64,000 nucleotides of DNA from Gorsachius magnificus (GCA_034008185.1 CM067081.1:8183821-8247820); one strand, 5' to 3'; positions 48,721-62,520 are shown, numbered from the stretch's first letter. Made by a program: numbers and translations. Notes: generated from the sequence alone by a model not told the origin.

Positions 48721-50123
48721 ATCTAAGCTATGTCAAAGTAAGAGCAGGGCAGTTATTATGCTGGGCAGGGTCTCCAAGGTGGGGGGACATAACAGTCCTG
48801 TACCAATGTCTCAGGCAGCCTCTGGCATTATATCTGCACTATGTGAGTTACATGTGAATTGCTCCCCTATCATCAAAAAATACTATTTTTATACTAGAAT
48901 GACCAACAGAATTAAATTTACACTAGACTTTTGTTGCATTTATATGTACAGATATATAGACTTAGATTAGAATATCTGCATATGCTGGGCTTTTGATCAC
49001 AAGAATTTTTATTTGCCTCATTGTCCTTTCTATTATCCAGATAAGCAAAACAAACTCAGCTTCCTGTAAAGGGCAGTAGCAAGCTGAGCAGCTGATATCT
49101 AAGATCCCCTCCCCATGGAAACATTCACATTAGTTGAAGAGAATCAACAAAAAGCATGAAACCAATGTGCATAAGTTAGAGTGTATTAAATTCCTAGACA
49201 GATCCTCTAATTCAGTAGTAAAGAGATTTTAATTTGCTGTAGCATTGATTTTACACCTCCAGTTCTTTTCACTTTTTCTTTGCAGAGAAGCTCTGAAATT
49301 GCAAACCCAACACAACAGCCACCTCCCACTTCATGAATGCCAAGCGTCAGCATTTTCTATGGCATGTGTATATCTGCATGACTTGGGTCTGTGGGTCTGA
49401 AAGTAATTTAGTCTGCGATTTCACACAGATTGCCCCAGAATGGTTGAGTGTAAATTCTCACCACTTCTTCTACTGGTCCCACTGTAGCCAGTGAGGATTT
49501 GGTCCTAAAACGCTAAAATATTTACACTAATATTTCTGTTGTCTTTAAGATGTGCAGCCACAAAACTGCTCACAGACTGGACATCATTCTAAGATATCCA
49601 TCTTCAGGTAGTTTGAGTACATCTGACTGCAAAATGTTATGCGACTTGTATCTCTGTTATTACTAGCTGAAGGTGTATGATGGTACCAGCCTGATATTTG
49701 CGTTCCCAATTAGACGACATTCTCCCCACGAATACATGTAACCATGCTCTCCTTTCAGAGCAAAATGTGGGGGAAAGTACATAAAACCCAATGTTTCACA
49801 AACATTTAAGGACAAGGAACAAGAGGTTTTCCCAGCACAGAAGTCCCTGTGGGCAAAAAGCCAACTTAAATTTGTTATTCTGCTCAGCTTAGCAGAAGGG
49901 CATGTTTACCTACTCAAGTGAGTTTTATTTTTAATGCTTTCCTATACATTGTCTACCTTTCTAAACATCCCTTAAGATTTTAATCCTTAGATGATAAAAC
50001 TTTTTAACATGGCATAATCATGTAAGCTTTGTCTAAAATAAGTTACCTGACTATACTTACTAATCTAATAGGAAAAAATAAATGTGGAATAAAATTGATA
50101 CGTATAAACCTCTTCCTATTCAC
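48721..50123 (+). other. DLG2 intron, no gene recognised
   Basis: AT-rich sequence between two - strand CR1 elements. Confidence 0.6.
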
Positions 50124-50186
50124 TTAGAATCATAGAATCATAGAATCACCTCGGTTGGAAAAGACCTTTAAGATCATCGAGTCCAA

Positions 50187-52120
50187 CCGTTAACCTAGCA
50201 CTGCCATCCCACCACTAAACCATGTCCCTAAGCACCTCATCCATCCTTCTTTTAAATACCTCCAGGGATGAGGACTCCACCACCTCCCTGGGCAGCCCAT
50301 TCCAGAGCCTGACAACCCTCTCGGGAAGAAGTTTTTCCTAATGTCTAGCCTAAACCTGCCCTGGCGCAGCTTCAAGCCATTCCCCCTCGTCCTATCATCT
50401 GTTACCAGGGAGAAGAGGCCGACCCCCACCTCACTACAGCCTCCTCTCAGGTAGTTGTAGAGGGCGATCAGGGCTCCCCTCAGCCTCCTCTTCTCCAGAC
50501 TAAACAACCCCAGTTCCCTCAGCTGCTCCTTGTAAGACTTGTGCTCCAGACCTCTCCCCAGCTTGGTTGCTCTCCTCTGGACATGTTCCAGCAAGGCAAC
50601 ATCTTTCTTGTAGTGAGGGGCCCAAAACTGAACACAGTATTCGAGGTGCGGCCTCACCAGCACCGAGTACAGGGGCACGATCACTTCCCTACTCCTGCTG
50701 GCCACACTATTCCTGATACAAGCCAGGATGCCATTGGCCTTCTTGGCCACTTGGGCACACTGCTGGCTCATATTCAGCCGGCTGTCAACCAGCACCCCCA
50801 GGTCTTTTTCCACCAGGCAGCTTTCCAGCCACTCTTCCCCAAGCCTGTAGCGCTGCATGGGGTTGTTGTGACCAAAGTGCAGGACCCGGCACTTGGCCTT
50901 GTTGAACCTCATACAATTGGCCTCGGACCATCGATCCAGCCTGTCCAGGTGCCTCTGCAGAGCCCTCCTCCCCTCCAGCAGATCAACACTACCACCCAGT
51001 TTGGGGTCATCTGCAAATTTACTGAGGGCACACTCAATCCCCTCATCCAGGTCATCGATAAAGATATTAAACAAGACCAGCTCTAGAACTGAGCCCTGGG
51101 GGACACCGCTTGTGACCGGCCGCCAACTGGATTTAGCTCCATTCACCACGACTCTCTGGGCTCGGCCACCCAGCCAGTTTTTAACCCAGCGAAGAGTACA
51201 TCCATCTAGGCCATGAACTGCCAGCTTCTCCACGAGAATGCTATGGGAGACTGTGTCGAAGGCTTTGCTGAAGTCCAGGTAGACAACATCCACAGCCTTT
51301 CCCTCATCTACCAGGCGGGTCACCTGGTCATAGAAGGAAATCAGGCTGGTTAGGCAAGACCTGCCTTTCGTGAACCCATGCTGACTGGGCCTGATCCCCT
51401 GATTGTCCTCCATGTGCCTGGTGAGCACACTCAAGATGAACCTCTCCATAATCTTCCCCGGTACCGAGGTCAGGCTGACTGGTCTGTAGTTCCCCGGATC
51501 CTCCTTCCGGCCCTTCTTGAAGAGAGGCGTCACATTTGCCAACCTCCAGTCATCTGGGACTTCCCCTGTTCTCCAGGACTGCTGATAAATGATAGAGAGT
51601 GGCTTGACAAGCTCCTCTGCCAACTCCTTCAGCACTCTTGGGTGGATCCCATCCAGCCCCATAGACTTGTGGATGTCCAGGTGGCAGAGCAGGTCAAAGA
51701 CTGCTTCCTCCTGGATTATGGGGGGTTCATTCCACTCTCTGTCCCCATCTTCCAGCTCAGGAGGCTGGGTACCCTGGGGATAACTCGTCGGGCCATAAAA
51801 GACCGAGGCAAGAAGGCGTTGAGTATCTCAGCCTTTTCCTCATCTTTAGTGGCAATGTTCCCCCTTGCATCCACTAGTGGATGGAGGTTCTCCCTGGCTC
51901 TCTTTTTGCTGTTAACATATTTATAAAAACTTTTCTTATTATCCCTTACAACAGTGGCCAGGTTAAATTCCAGCTGGGCTTTTGCCTTTCTAATCTCCTC
52001 TCTGCATAACCTGACAAGATCCCTGTACTCTTCTTGGGTTGCCTGCCCCTTCTTCCAGAGCTGGTAAGCTCTCCTTTTCTCCCTTAGTCGCAGTAGTAGA
52101 CCTCTGTCCAGCCAGGCCGG
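50187..52120 (-). pseudogene. CR1 ORF2, reverse transcriptase part
   Basis: All reverse transcriptase motifs of the + copy are present in the same order, including [21 protein letters not shown] and FADD. Two single-base deletions break it. One is near 51813, before the SVF..GPTS segment. The other is near 50324, just after the RKNFF motif of the C-terminal tail. Relative to the + copy it carries four extra codons (YPQG) after GPTS, probably the ancestral state and lost in the other copy. Confidence 0.92.
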
Positions 52121-52852
52121 TCATCTTCCCCGCTGATTTGTTTTACGGCACATGGGGACAGCCTGCTCCTGTGCCTTTAAGACTTCTTCCTTGAAAAACA
52201 CCCAGCCTTCCTGGACCCCTTTGCCCTTCAGGACTATCTCCCAAGGGACTCTCCCAACCAGCGTTCTGAGCAGGTCAAAGTCTGCCCTCCGGAAATCCAT
52301 GGTGGCGGTCTTGCTGACCCCCTTCCTTACCTCACCAAAGATTGAAAACGCTACCATTTCATGATCACTAAGGCCTAGATGATTTCCGACCACCACCTCT
52401 CCCACCAGTCCTTCTCTGTTAGTGAACAGGAGGTCAAGCAGGGCACCTCCCCTGGTAGGCTCACTTACCAGCTGTGTCAGGAAGTTATCTTCCACACACT
52501 GCAGGAACCTTCTGGACTGTTTCCTTTCTGCTGTATTGTATTTCCAGCAGATGTCTGGGAAGTTGAAGTCCCCCACAAGAACAAGAGCTCGTGACTGAGA
52601 GACTCCTGCCAGCCGCTTGTAGAATTCTTTGTCAACATCCTCATCCTGGTCGGGTGGTCTGTAACAGACTCCCAACAGGATATCTTTCTTGTTGGCCTTC
52701 CCCCTCATCCTCACCCATAAGCATTCTGCCTCATCACAAGTGTCAAGCTCTGTACAATCTAAACGCTCCCTAACATACAGAGCCACCCCGCCGCCTCTCC
52801 TTCCTTGCCTGTCCCTTCTGAAGAGTTTGTAGCCTTCTGAAGAGTTTGTAGC
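52121..52852 (-). pseudogene. CR1 ORF2, endonuclease part, same premature stop
   Basis: Endonuclease-like domain with GDFNFPDI and SDHEMV, stopping at 52123-52121 after TNQRG, the same codon as in the + copy. The N-terminus is truncated at the element's 5' end. SDHEMVAF here differs from SDHEMVEF in the + copy. Confidence 0.92.
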
Positions 52853-55800
52853 CTGGCAATGATGGGAAACTTTTATGCTGAAGGAAAACAGCCTTTAGCT
52901 TTTAAACAGAATAAGGTTGTTCTACAATTTTATGAGAATTCATTTCCTAATGGCATTAGGTCTACACTTTTCATAAAATATTGACCAGGTACTGAGCTGC
53001 TCTCTACAAGCAAGTCACTGAAGGTGGAAAGCTGAATGAGAGCACGTTCTCTCCTACTGAAAAATGCATGTTCTCTTGCAAAAATACCACTTCAGGAATG
53101 CTGAAAAATAATTTGGAGAATGGGAATCTGCTGGTAAACTCAAGCCTGACATAAACAAGGTTAAGCAGTGCAGAGGATGGAAGCAATAAAAAACTATGGA
53201 CTTCATCCACGTATTTGGACTATAAATAGTAATACATATTTTCACTTATCTTTCACTAGATGGGCAGGCAAAACAAATATAATGCAGATGACCTGGAAAT
53301 GTTGAAGCAAGACCAGAAGAAACACGTTATCAGAGATGTAAAATATAGCAAGGTCTTTTGAGTATCCATTTTTTTGTTGCATTCTTCTATTTGATAACTC
53401 TCCTTACTACAGTTCTCATGCTGCATTTGGAAATAACTCATACTGAAGAGCACCTTAGTGCCAAATCTGTGCAAATTAGGCTACCGAAACCATTTTATCT
53501 GATTCTCAATACCAGTTTGTAATTTGCATCTGTATTCTACATCCATGATGATCACTGTTATTGAAGATTACAGCATGTCTCACTTGATAATTTACATCTC
53601 TGCTGTGAAGACTCATTAGTGCTTTTAGAAAGGCACTGACAAAATTTCCAGTGGTCCATTAACCCCCGCAATGAAGGATCACAGTTCACATCTGGTTGAG
53701 TTACGCTTGATTTCTTCTTGTTTGCAGTGCACACAAAGAACAGAAAGTCTCATTTTGAAAAATCCCAGAGGCCCATTTTCAATAGCAACATGTGTCCAGG
53801 AACACAAAGGGAGATAGACATTGCAGTGCAGTGGGTGCTGCCTCCCAGCAGTAAGTTCCTCAGAAGAGAACAGCATCCCAAAGAACTGAGGTCTTGAACT
53901 TGCTGGTGAGGAACCACTGAAGGCTGAGGTGCATTTTCAGTGTACCTGTCCACTCTTTCAGCTATACATGGGAAGAGGGGAATGAAACCTGGCCACTTCT
54001 TAAAAAAGGGCCATGAGCTGTCTACTACCAAGATAGGTTTCAAGAGAAAATGAATATACAGGATATACTCCAACTGTCCAAGATCTCAGATGGTCTTAGA
54101 CCATTTCCGTATACATGTCAGTATTTCTGCAGAGAGCTACACCTGGAGGGCGGGTGGAAAGCTGGAGGTGAAATCCCCATCAGTTGTGTTAGGTGATGTC
54201 GTCTCCATGTGGGGCTCAGAGCATTTCAGCTCCCAAGTCACATTTGAATGCTGGATGCAGGTGTCTTTGAACATTTGTTGAAATCTCTTTGAGTTGCAGC
54301 AACCCCACAGGCACTTTTGAAAATGGGACTTGAGCCATGAAGTAGTTTAGAAAATCGTATCGGTGGTTTCCTCCATCCCTTAAGCATAGATCTATCAAGA
54401 AGATATATAATTAGTAAGGGACATGGAAGCAATGTTTATATCAGGCAAGACAGGGTTGCAAATTTGGGCCTCTGTAAATTTGGCATATGGCAATCCTCGT
54501 CCTTCACTTTATTTTTTGCATGAACCCTCATAATCCTGCTTTGTGCAGCAGTGGTGAATGAAAAATGGGTACAGTTTGAAGTGAAACATTTTTTCCGTTA
54601 AATGCAATTTCCTCAGCTGATTGATCAAAATGTTGTCCAAGGGTAGGTTTGCTGTCAGCTAAAGCAATGTAAAGAATTTACATTTGTGTGCTATTTAGGC
54701 ATTCGCAATGTCAGCTGTTGCAAAAGGCTTTTTGTGGCTAAACTCCCTTTGTCTTGCAGAAAAAGGGGGTCAAGTTTATTTTTCTTTAAATGTAGCAATT
54801 ACAAAACTGAAGATTCAAAAAAGTATTAGAATTGTTTGAATTAGTATTCCTTTTAAAAAATAATTAAGATATATTTTCTAACAGCTGGACCAATGATGCT
54901 CAAAGAAGTGATATTTCATACTTTTCATCTCCCTCATTTTAGTTACGTTTTTAGGTCTATGGCAAAAGTGTCCCCATAGCTCAGATGAGAAATTATGGGA
55001 GCACCTTAGTTCACTGCAGTCCTGCACTCTGACCACTTCAACATAGGCTAATTCTTTGGAGAACCAAGCTAAATGCTAACAGAGTTCTCCAGAGCATGTA
55101 AAAACCAAAGCTTTCAGGTATCGGATTGATTCCTTCAGGAAAGAGAGAGGTATGTTCCTGATACCAGAGCAACCCACTGCCACATTTCAAGTCCCAGACC
55201 CAAGACATGAAGTCAGTAGAGCACCTGAGCTCAAGTTCTTTAAGAGTATATTATAAATGGGGCAAAACCATGTATTTTATCCTAGCCTTTCTCCAACAGC
55301 AACCCATTTCATTGACATTTTGGGCAGCAACAGTAATGTAAGCACCCTGAGACACATGAAATTTCAGCTTGGAAGTTTACAGTTCAGCTCAATTATAAGT
55401 AACCATGAACAGCTTTATTGTGGAAGGTGTCAGGAAAATTGTAATAGGGGGCAACCCTATCTACTATCCTTACTACAGTACCAGATTATGCAGTGCTCGT
55501 GATATCCAACAGGCATGCTGAGCATGTATGAATGCTGTTGATATGTTTGCCTGTAGGATTAATGGCACTTAATGACATTATTTATATACTTCGCAAAGCA
55601 AGGTAGGAGGTTTCCACAGCTCCGTATCTGTCTGCTATGCCTGGAGAAAACAGTGATGCCTCCATGGCTGCTAATGCAATTATGTTGAATTTCATAAGTA
55701 AGATGCACTCTTCAGGGTTAATTTCCAAATTTCTTTATGTAGTGAATAAGAAATGAAGTTAAAAGCAGAAGTTTTAGGAAGTTAGACAGGCCTGGAATGA

Positions 55801-58800
55801 GTTTAAATGTTAACACAGATTAATAAATAGAATACCATGTTCATTTGAGCTAATTATTTTCTCAGAAGGCATCCATCCTATTTAGGCAATTACACAGCCT
55901 CAAGTCTTCATTTCTTACCGGTGCTATCAAGGGACTTCATCTGCTAGTTTCAGTTTAAGACTGCTCATGTGTTTTTAATAACATAGATTTAATTTGAAAG
56001 CTGCATTTGAGCTGTTTCCATGTGACTATTCCACACTTACAGAGAAATGCATTTATTCTAAATTTAAACTGTAACTATAGTAACCAGCATTCACTGTGTT
56101 TCAGTAGGAAATCTATAAGCCCACGCAGACAGAAGGAAACATGTTGTGTTAATTATCATTCTATCAAAAGACTAGAGTTTGTTTTTTTAAAAAAATAATT
56201 ATCAGAAACTAGGTATTCTTACTATCCAGACTTAGAAACCAAGAGATTTGCAGGAATGTATTCTAATGCCATTTGTGGGAAACTGTGAAATCTAGAAAAA
56301 AGGCCATAACTGGACCAATTTGGAGGATATAATAACCCGCTTTTTTCCCCAGCTATTTATTGTCTAATAAAAATACAATATCGAGCTCTTATAAGCAAGC
56401 TTTGCAGGATTCTACTTACATTTCCTAGAGCAATTCCTAATCTTAGACAAATAGAGTTACCGTTTCAATTATGGGTAGATGATCAGATTTTTTTGCTTGG
56501 GCCGGTAGATGATAGATTCTGTAGATGATTTTGCAAAGGTATTACAGAAATTACTACATTAGTCGAGGTGAGTAAGGACATAAATAACTTCTTCCCTTTT
56601 TTAGATTTCTCTCTCTGCGCTTGTCTTCTTGGGTGTTGATTTTGTTTAGGGCAGAGCTCATCCCTTCTTAGATTTTTGTTAATTCCTAGCACTATTATTT
56701 AAGCATAATGTGTTAAAAGTTTAAATATACATACGATATAGCAACTCCTCTCTCGAGCTGTGTTTATTGAAGCTGGGGTTATCAGGACCAAATATCTCAT
56801 GAGGCTTTTCATTGGAGCATTTCAACTTTAAATATATCAATACCAGAACTATGCAGGCTAAGCCAGGTTTTGGGTCACACCACGTTGCAGTTTGGGCTCA
56901 CAGGTCCCAGGAGGTGGGCTCACAGGGGCTGCGTGCTCTATTTTTTCAGCTCAGATAGGGACTGAGCTTTCAAAGCAAATATCCTTTTTGCCTTCCCTTT
57001 CAGCACTTGGGTTCATCTCATGTGACAGTCTTGGTGAAGGTGTACTAGATTCATTTGTATTAAACTGCTCTTGAAGATGAGCCCACCCAAAGCATCCACC
57101 TGCTAATGGGTGGTCAGTTCAGGAGGCCAGACCAGAACTAGCCCAAGGAAAAAACCCTGAAACGTATCATGTGTGTCCCCCTCCTATTTGGTAATGTGAA
57201 CCTGCCCATCCTTGTTTTCAGAACTCACCCATACACAGTGAAGTCTTCACTGAAATGAGTCAGAAAACCAAATTCTTTTCATTCTATCTGCTTGCAGATG
57301 TTCGTGGAGGGCATGGTTTAAATAAGATGACCTACCCAATTCACAGCATTTTGGTGTAGTTGAAAATAGCTCTTCTGCCACTGAGCATTTGTACATCTCC
57401 TCAGAAATGCTCTTTTTGGCAAAAATGTGTAGTTTTAAGTAATCAAAACCTCAAGAAATTTTCTCTGCGCTTGAATATTGTAACAAATACCATACCTCCA
57501 TCTTTCAGAAGACAAATTTGAAACTCATTTGTATATAAGGTTTTTAAAACAAGAAAAATTTTCCAGTGATAGCATATTCAAAATTACTTCAGTTGAGCTG
57601 AGGCAAGACCCTTAAAAATCTGTGGTATAGTAAAGTCAGTATTGCAGAACCTAAGATTTAAACAGTGATCACGTGCAAAGGGCTCTGCAAAGCTGTGGGC
57701 AGACCATCTGCATGTGCATGGTGAAATCTGGTTTATGGATTTGAGGCAATTTTAGAGAACTTAAAATAGCTAACACATTTTTTAAGGATTGCCCAATAAC
57801 ACATTGACCCCTGGAAAGCTTCTAGGTACCTCCCTCAAACTCAGGTTAGTAAGAAATTCTCTACTTTTCTTGAGACTCAAGGCAAAGGTTGCTCTAAAGC
57901 ACAAAAGAAAGGAACTTCCCCGTCCCCTTTTCTAGTCTGGTCCAGCCAGACAAGCTGCTGGATCATGTCAGCCAGCTGATTAACTCTTTAAAACCATTAC
58001 AACCTATTCACTTTTATTACTCAGTTTTCTGCTGTGGAGAAGGCAGCAATGAGGGGAATTGCTGAGAGCAATGGGAAATGGGGCAGTGGTGGGGAAAAGG
58101 AGCAAGACTCCTTTCCAACAACTGTGATTTCTTACATCTTCTCAGCCCATCAGGTGAAACGTCATCCTTTTTACTTTGCATTTGCGAGGAGCTTAGACGC
58201 CATTCACCACCGCTGTGTGTCACATGCTGTTTTGTAAGGCATTTTAAGCTAATTTTAATATATTTTATGATGTTTTTTAAGCAGTTCATGACTCTGAAAA
58301 CATGGGGCATTTTTCGAAAACAGGTTCAGAAATGGTGGAATTTGTTTTACTTTATTTGGAAGATCTAAAATTTCATCACTTATGTAAAATAGGGAATCAA
58401 AGTTCCCTCTACAGGGAGACCAAAAGGTGCCTGCACAGAGACAAATTTATTCCATCATACAGTGCACATTTTAAGGCACCAAGGAGAACAGCTTATTCTC
58501 TCTCCGTCCTTGTTTCATTCCTCTGACCACAGAAGAACTCTAAATGTTGCCTGATTTTTGGACAGCTTAAATTAGAGAGGGTAAATCTGTCCTTAACATG
58601 CTTTTACCCCACTGCCATGTGTGTTGGCAGGGGGTGCTGTTCTACTGGTGTAGGATAGCCAAGGCTCCTTGAATCCAGTCCCATGTTTGCCAGAAAACTG
58701 CTGCTTGTCTGAGGAAATGACCTGATGTCTCCCTCTTTACAATTTATAAAATTTGCTTTAGATGCCCACTTTATGCATAGTAAGCCACCAAGGGTATTGG

Positions 58801-58874
58801 GAGACGATATCAAACATATCGTACAAACTGCTGCTGTAATCAACACGTGTTTCTCTGTGCCCTTTTTTCCCCAG
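52853..58874 (+). other. DLG2 intron after the SH3 exon, last part
   Basis: AT-rich with no recognised repeats. It ends with the acceptor 'gcccttttttccccag' at 58874. Open frames of up to about 107 codons occur on both strands without domains or splice context. Confidence 0.7.
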
Positions 58875-58950
58875 AGTTGAAAGAAAGGAGCGTGCACGTT
58901 TGAAGACAGTGAAATTCAACGCGAAACCTGGTGTAATTGATGCAAAAGGG
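58875..58950 (+). CDS. DLG2: DLG2 (PSD-93) exon encoding the start of the HOOK region
   Basis: A 76-bp exon with acceptor cttttttccccag and donor GGG|gtacgt. The first base completes the Arg codon left open by the SH3 exon, then 25 codons read VERKERARLKTVKFNAKPGV and IDAKG, ending on a codon boundary. This is the basic HOOK segment between the SH3 and guanylate-kinase-like domains of MAGUKs, and it matches DLG2. DLG4 has VERREWSRLK here, as I recall. The following exon in this family is alternatively used, and none of its variants was found before the window ends. Confidence 0.94.
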
Positions 58951-61900
58951 GTACGTAAATGCTGAAACCTTTTGATATTGCACTTTGCAATTGTTTTATA
59001 AGTCTCAGAGTAGAGAAAATTTTAGCAACATAAGGAATATTTAGATTGTGGTAACCAAGATGTGGAGTATAGTGAAATATAGACAGGAGTATAGTATGAT
59101 ATAATCTTCTACCTAATTAAATATTCTTTTTATAACAATACTGATGGATAGTGCATCCTAACCGGAAGATACTAAGAAAATAAAGAGCATTCTGTGATAG
59201 CTGCAGTTGTACTTCAATGAATAGAGAAGAAAAGACCAATGCAGATGGATAACTCTTTAATGAGATAGGGCAAGAAGCGTAAATTCCCTGCCTTTGAAAG
59301 CTGTTGAATCTCAAGCAAAAAGTTGGGAGTTAAAGAGTCCCGGATGCAAAATTGAAGTTTGGGATGCTCTGCTTTGATGGTTGTGACAGACATTGAACAC
59401 GGGTGCGTTTTGCAGCAGGCACGATGGGCCAGCCAACACAAAACACGCAAGTTCCCTTCCACCAGCACTATCAGGACGGAACAGCCTCCCTGCTGCTACC
59501 ATTCTGCAGCGTCGCTTTCTCATGCCCAACAGCCAACAGTTTTCACCAGCCTGATGTCTAATATCCTGTACACTGTCATCTGGCTGGCAAGAGTTATAGC
59601 ATGATAAATACCCACAGGCCTGGTTGTTGAGGTGTATTTTTCTGCTGAAGTGTAGTGTGTATTTGTAGCAGTAGTAAATACTTGACATTACATTTGCAGG
59701 GATTTATTTTTGAAAACAGTCCAGTTGGCATACACGGGATTTACAACTGAGGGCTTCTGTGAGCAAAGCAAGAGACAGAGTTTCAGAAAGTATCAACAAA
59801 AAAGTCCTGTTTGGCTGCAGAAAACACAGGGCAGGGCCAAAACCAGGTGATGAGAGGACACAGTCATAGGTAGGTGCTAGCAAGGGACAAAACCAAGTGG
59901 TTCAGCAGGTCCCTTCCAGACCTGCTGTTCCTGGGACACTCTGCCTAGTTTGAAATTCTCATTCTTAATCTCTTCTTGCTTCATTTCCCTCCATAACAGG
60001 AATAATAGCATTTCCTTTATCCCAGTTTATTCTGTCCTTTCACTTAGACTGTAACAAATTAACAGGGTGAGAAGTTCCTCTTGCCATGAGCATGCAGCTC
60101 CTAAAGTAGTGGGTCCCAAGCCTCTACAGGACAGCAAAATAATATTTCAGACTTGCAAATACTTCCCTGTTACTGCTCCTGAGTAAGTTCCTGAGCTCAG
60201 TGCAAACGCAGAATAATTGCACTGACTGAAGCCAGTTTTCCAGATTTATAAGGTACATGGAGTCAGCCTTCAGCCCCTGCACGTTATTTGCAAATGCAGA
60301 TAACTTGGTAAAAATATATATAACAAACTGCATTGTGAAAGGACTTATTCATCTCATTGCATTTCTTCAGGAGTCAGAACTCCATTTTTTTAGTTTGAAA
60401 TGGCCACTTTCTGCAACCCTCTAAATTAACGTTGCCATTTATTTTGGGAGATAATAAGCTTTATATTGCCAATGAAATCACTTGTTAAATGCCTATTTCC
60501 TGTGTATAGTCAAAGCCTCAGGGGAATAATTTATTCATATAACTAATGGTCCTTATTCAAGTGAGTCTGTCAAGAATTTAATTACCTCTTGATTCCCCAA
60601 ATTGTTTTTCCATTTTTGTCTTCAGTGTAACATTAATCTTCCAGCCACTCACATCAATGTTTGTTTCAGTGTTTAGGAAATTGCATAATTGCAGACCAAG
60701 ACCATTGTGCCCTTTTGGGCCCACACTTTTTATCGTTAGTATTTGTTAAAATTTGCTTTTGCCTATTAAAAAAAAAAAAAACACAACACAATTTCAGGGC
60801 TTGTGTTTGAAAAAGCATAAAGGGGAAAAGTGTCCACTGTTAAATTAAGCATCAACATGTAAAATGAGGTGTTTTAAGTACATATATATGTCTGTGCATT
60901 TTACAGATCAGCATTACCATTTAGTCTTTCGGTGTTCAAAAAGAAGTGGCGTAAGCTGTCTAACAGTGCATGCTTTACTTTTTTTTTTTTTTAACTGGAA
61001 GAAATTCAGTCTGGATAAACAGGGCTTCATTCAGCCCAGGAGAACTCTTCTGTTTGGAAATCAAGCTAAAATTCAAGATAAAAGTCAGGCTTGTGTGTGC
61101 CTGTTACACCTTTGTGCTCATACAGTTGTGACCATGTGGGCAGGTGGCACTATCTTAATTTACTCTAAAGATAAATCTAAAGATAAAATTGGGAGAATAA
61201 CATTTCATGTGATACTTCTAAATTTGGCCAGGAGGTGTGCAGGGAAGCATTTTTAAACAAAATTTAATTGAATACGGAGAATGTTTGGGGATTTTTGCAC
61301 AGGTAAAATGTTTATCCTGTTGTGATTTTACTTGAAGCATCTTGCTGGCCCTGATTCCTTTCTTTACCCTATAGAAGCAATGTTTAAGCTACAGTCAATG
61401 TTTTATGAAATAGTGCCAAAACTTTCTTGAGATAACTTCTCTCTCTAGTTTTAAAATATGAACTGTCTAGTTATTCTACAAGTTTTAAAAGTCTTATGCA
61501 TTTTCATCTGTTTATGCCTCATTTTACATCCAAACCCAGAGATAAGATACAAAGAAAGTATTACAGATGGTGTGGCATTTGTAGTTGATCAGCTTCGCGT
61601 GTCTCACTAAAAAGGTGTTTAAGAACACTCAGCAATACAGCTGACAAACCTGTTAGCAGGGATAATCTTTTCAAAGGCCCAAAAGTTCCTCTTTTTCAAG
61701 CCAAATTTGGGTGCATTATCTCATCTAGAAAATGAGTTCAGCATTTTTTTAAAATGTCATTTAGAATATTTATATCACTTTTAATTCATTTAATTGGACT
61801 CCTCCAATCCATGGTTTGTGAAATTCAAGTCTACAAAATCAGGGTGGATACAAACACAGGGAATGTGAACCACAGTTAGAGAGCTCCAGTGAAATCTTCT

Positions 61901-62450
61901 GGTCTCAAGTTTAAATCAGGCAATGGATAGTACCTTTCCATACAAGGCATAATTAAATTCTGATGCTCGTTATTACAGGATATTATATAAAAAATAAGTT
62001 TAAAAGGAATTAGGTAAGTTAGCAAGCAATGGATCCAATGACAACTTTTAACACTTTTGTCATGTAACCCGGTTAATTATTGATTTCAAGAAGCAGAAGG
62101 GGGAAGGATCACATTTCTTCTACTTTTTCTTTTAAACATCTGTTATTGGACAACTTCAGAAAAAGGTACTGGGCTAACTGGATTTCTGGTTTAACCCAAC
62201 AGGGCTACTTTTCTTTCAAGTTCTGTTTGTTTTGACCAAAACAAACTTATTTGCTCAAGTTCAGAGACATCATCAGAATCCTAGGTCCCATTAACATTTT
62301 TTAAGATATCAAACCAGTTAGAGATGCTAACACCTGCGTAATAAGGAAAAAAATTCAAATACTGGTATAAACAGCTTAATTTCACCAAAGACTGTGCTTC
62401 AGTTGTTGACCAAGTTCAGTCTCTAGTTTCATTAATATAATTGTAGTAAT
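58951..62450 (+). other. DLG2 intron, no further exon found
   Basis: Starts gtacgtaaat. AT-rich, with A13 near 60770 and T13 near 60979. I looked for the known alternative HOOK-region exons and did not see them. Confidence 0.65.
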
Positions 62451-62520
62451 GATCTTTACCAGCTTTTCCCAGGGATCTTTACCAGCTCTTCCCAGGGATC
62501 TTTACCATCTTTTCCCACGG
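62451..62520. repeat. Three tandem 23-bp units at a CR1 5' junction
   Basis: Units start at 62451, 62474 and 62497 with 'gatctttaccagcttttccc' and close variants. The third runs directly into the CR1 body. Confidence 0.93.

Larger units (their letters stand above)
50124..52852 (-). mobile_element. Long CR1 LINE copy, opposite orientation to 37866-40518
   Basis: The element is 2.73 kb. Its 3' tail is at 50124 and its 5' end near 52852. It is closely similar over its whole length to the + copy and shares the same premature stop, the FADDP motif and the GSVLEL motif. It reaches about 55 bp further 5' and begins with a 19-bp segment present twice in tandem (52815-52833 and 52834-52852). It starts 5.3 kb after the DLG2 SH3 exon. 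Together with the + copy it forms an inverted repeat with a spacer of about 9.6 kb. Confidence 0.97.
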
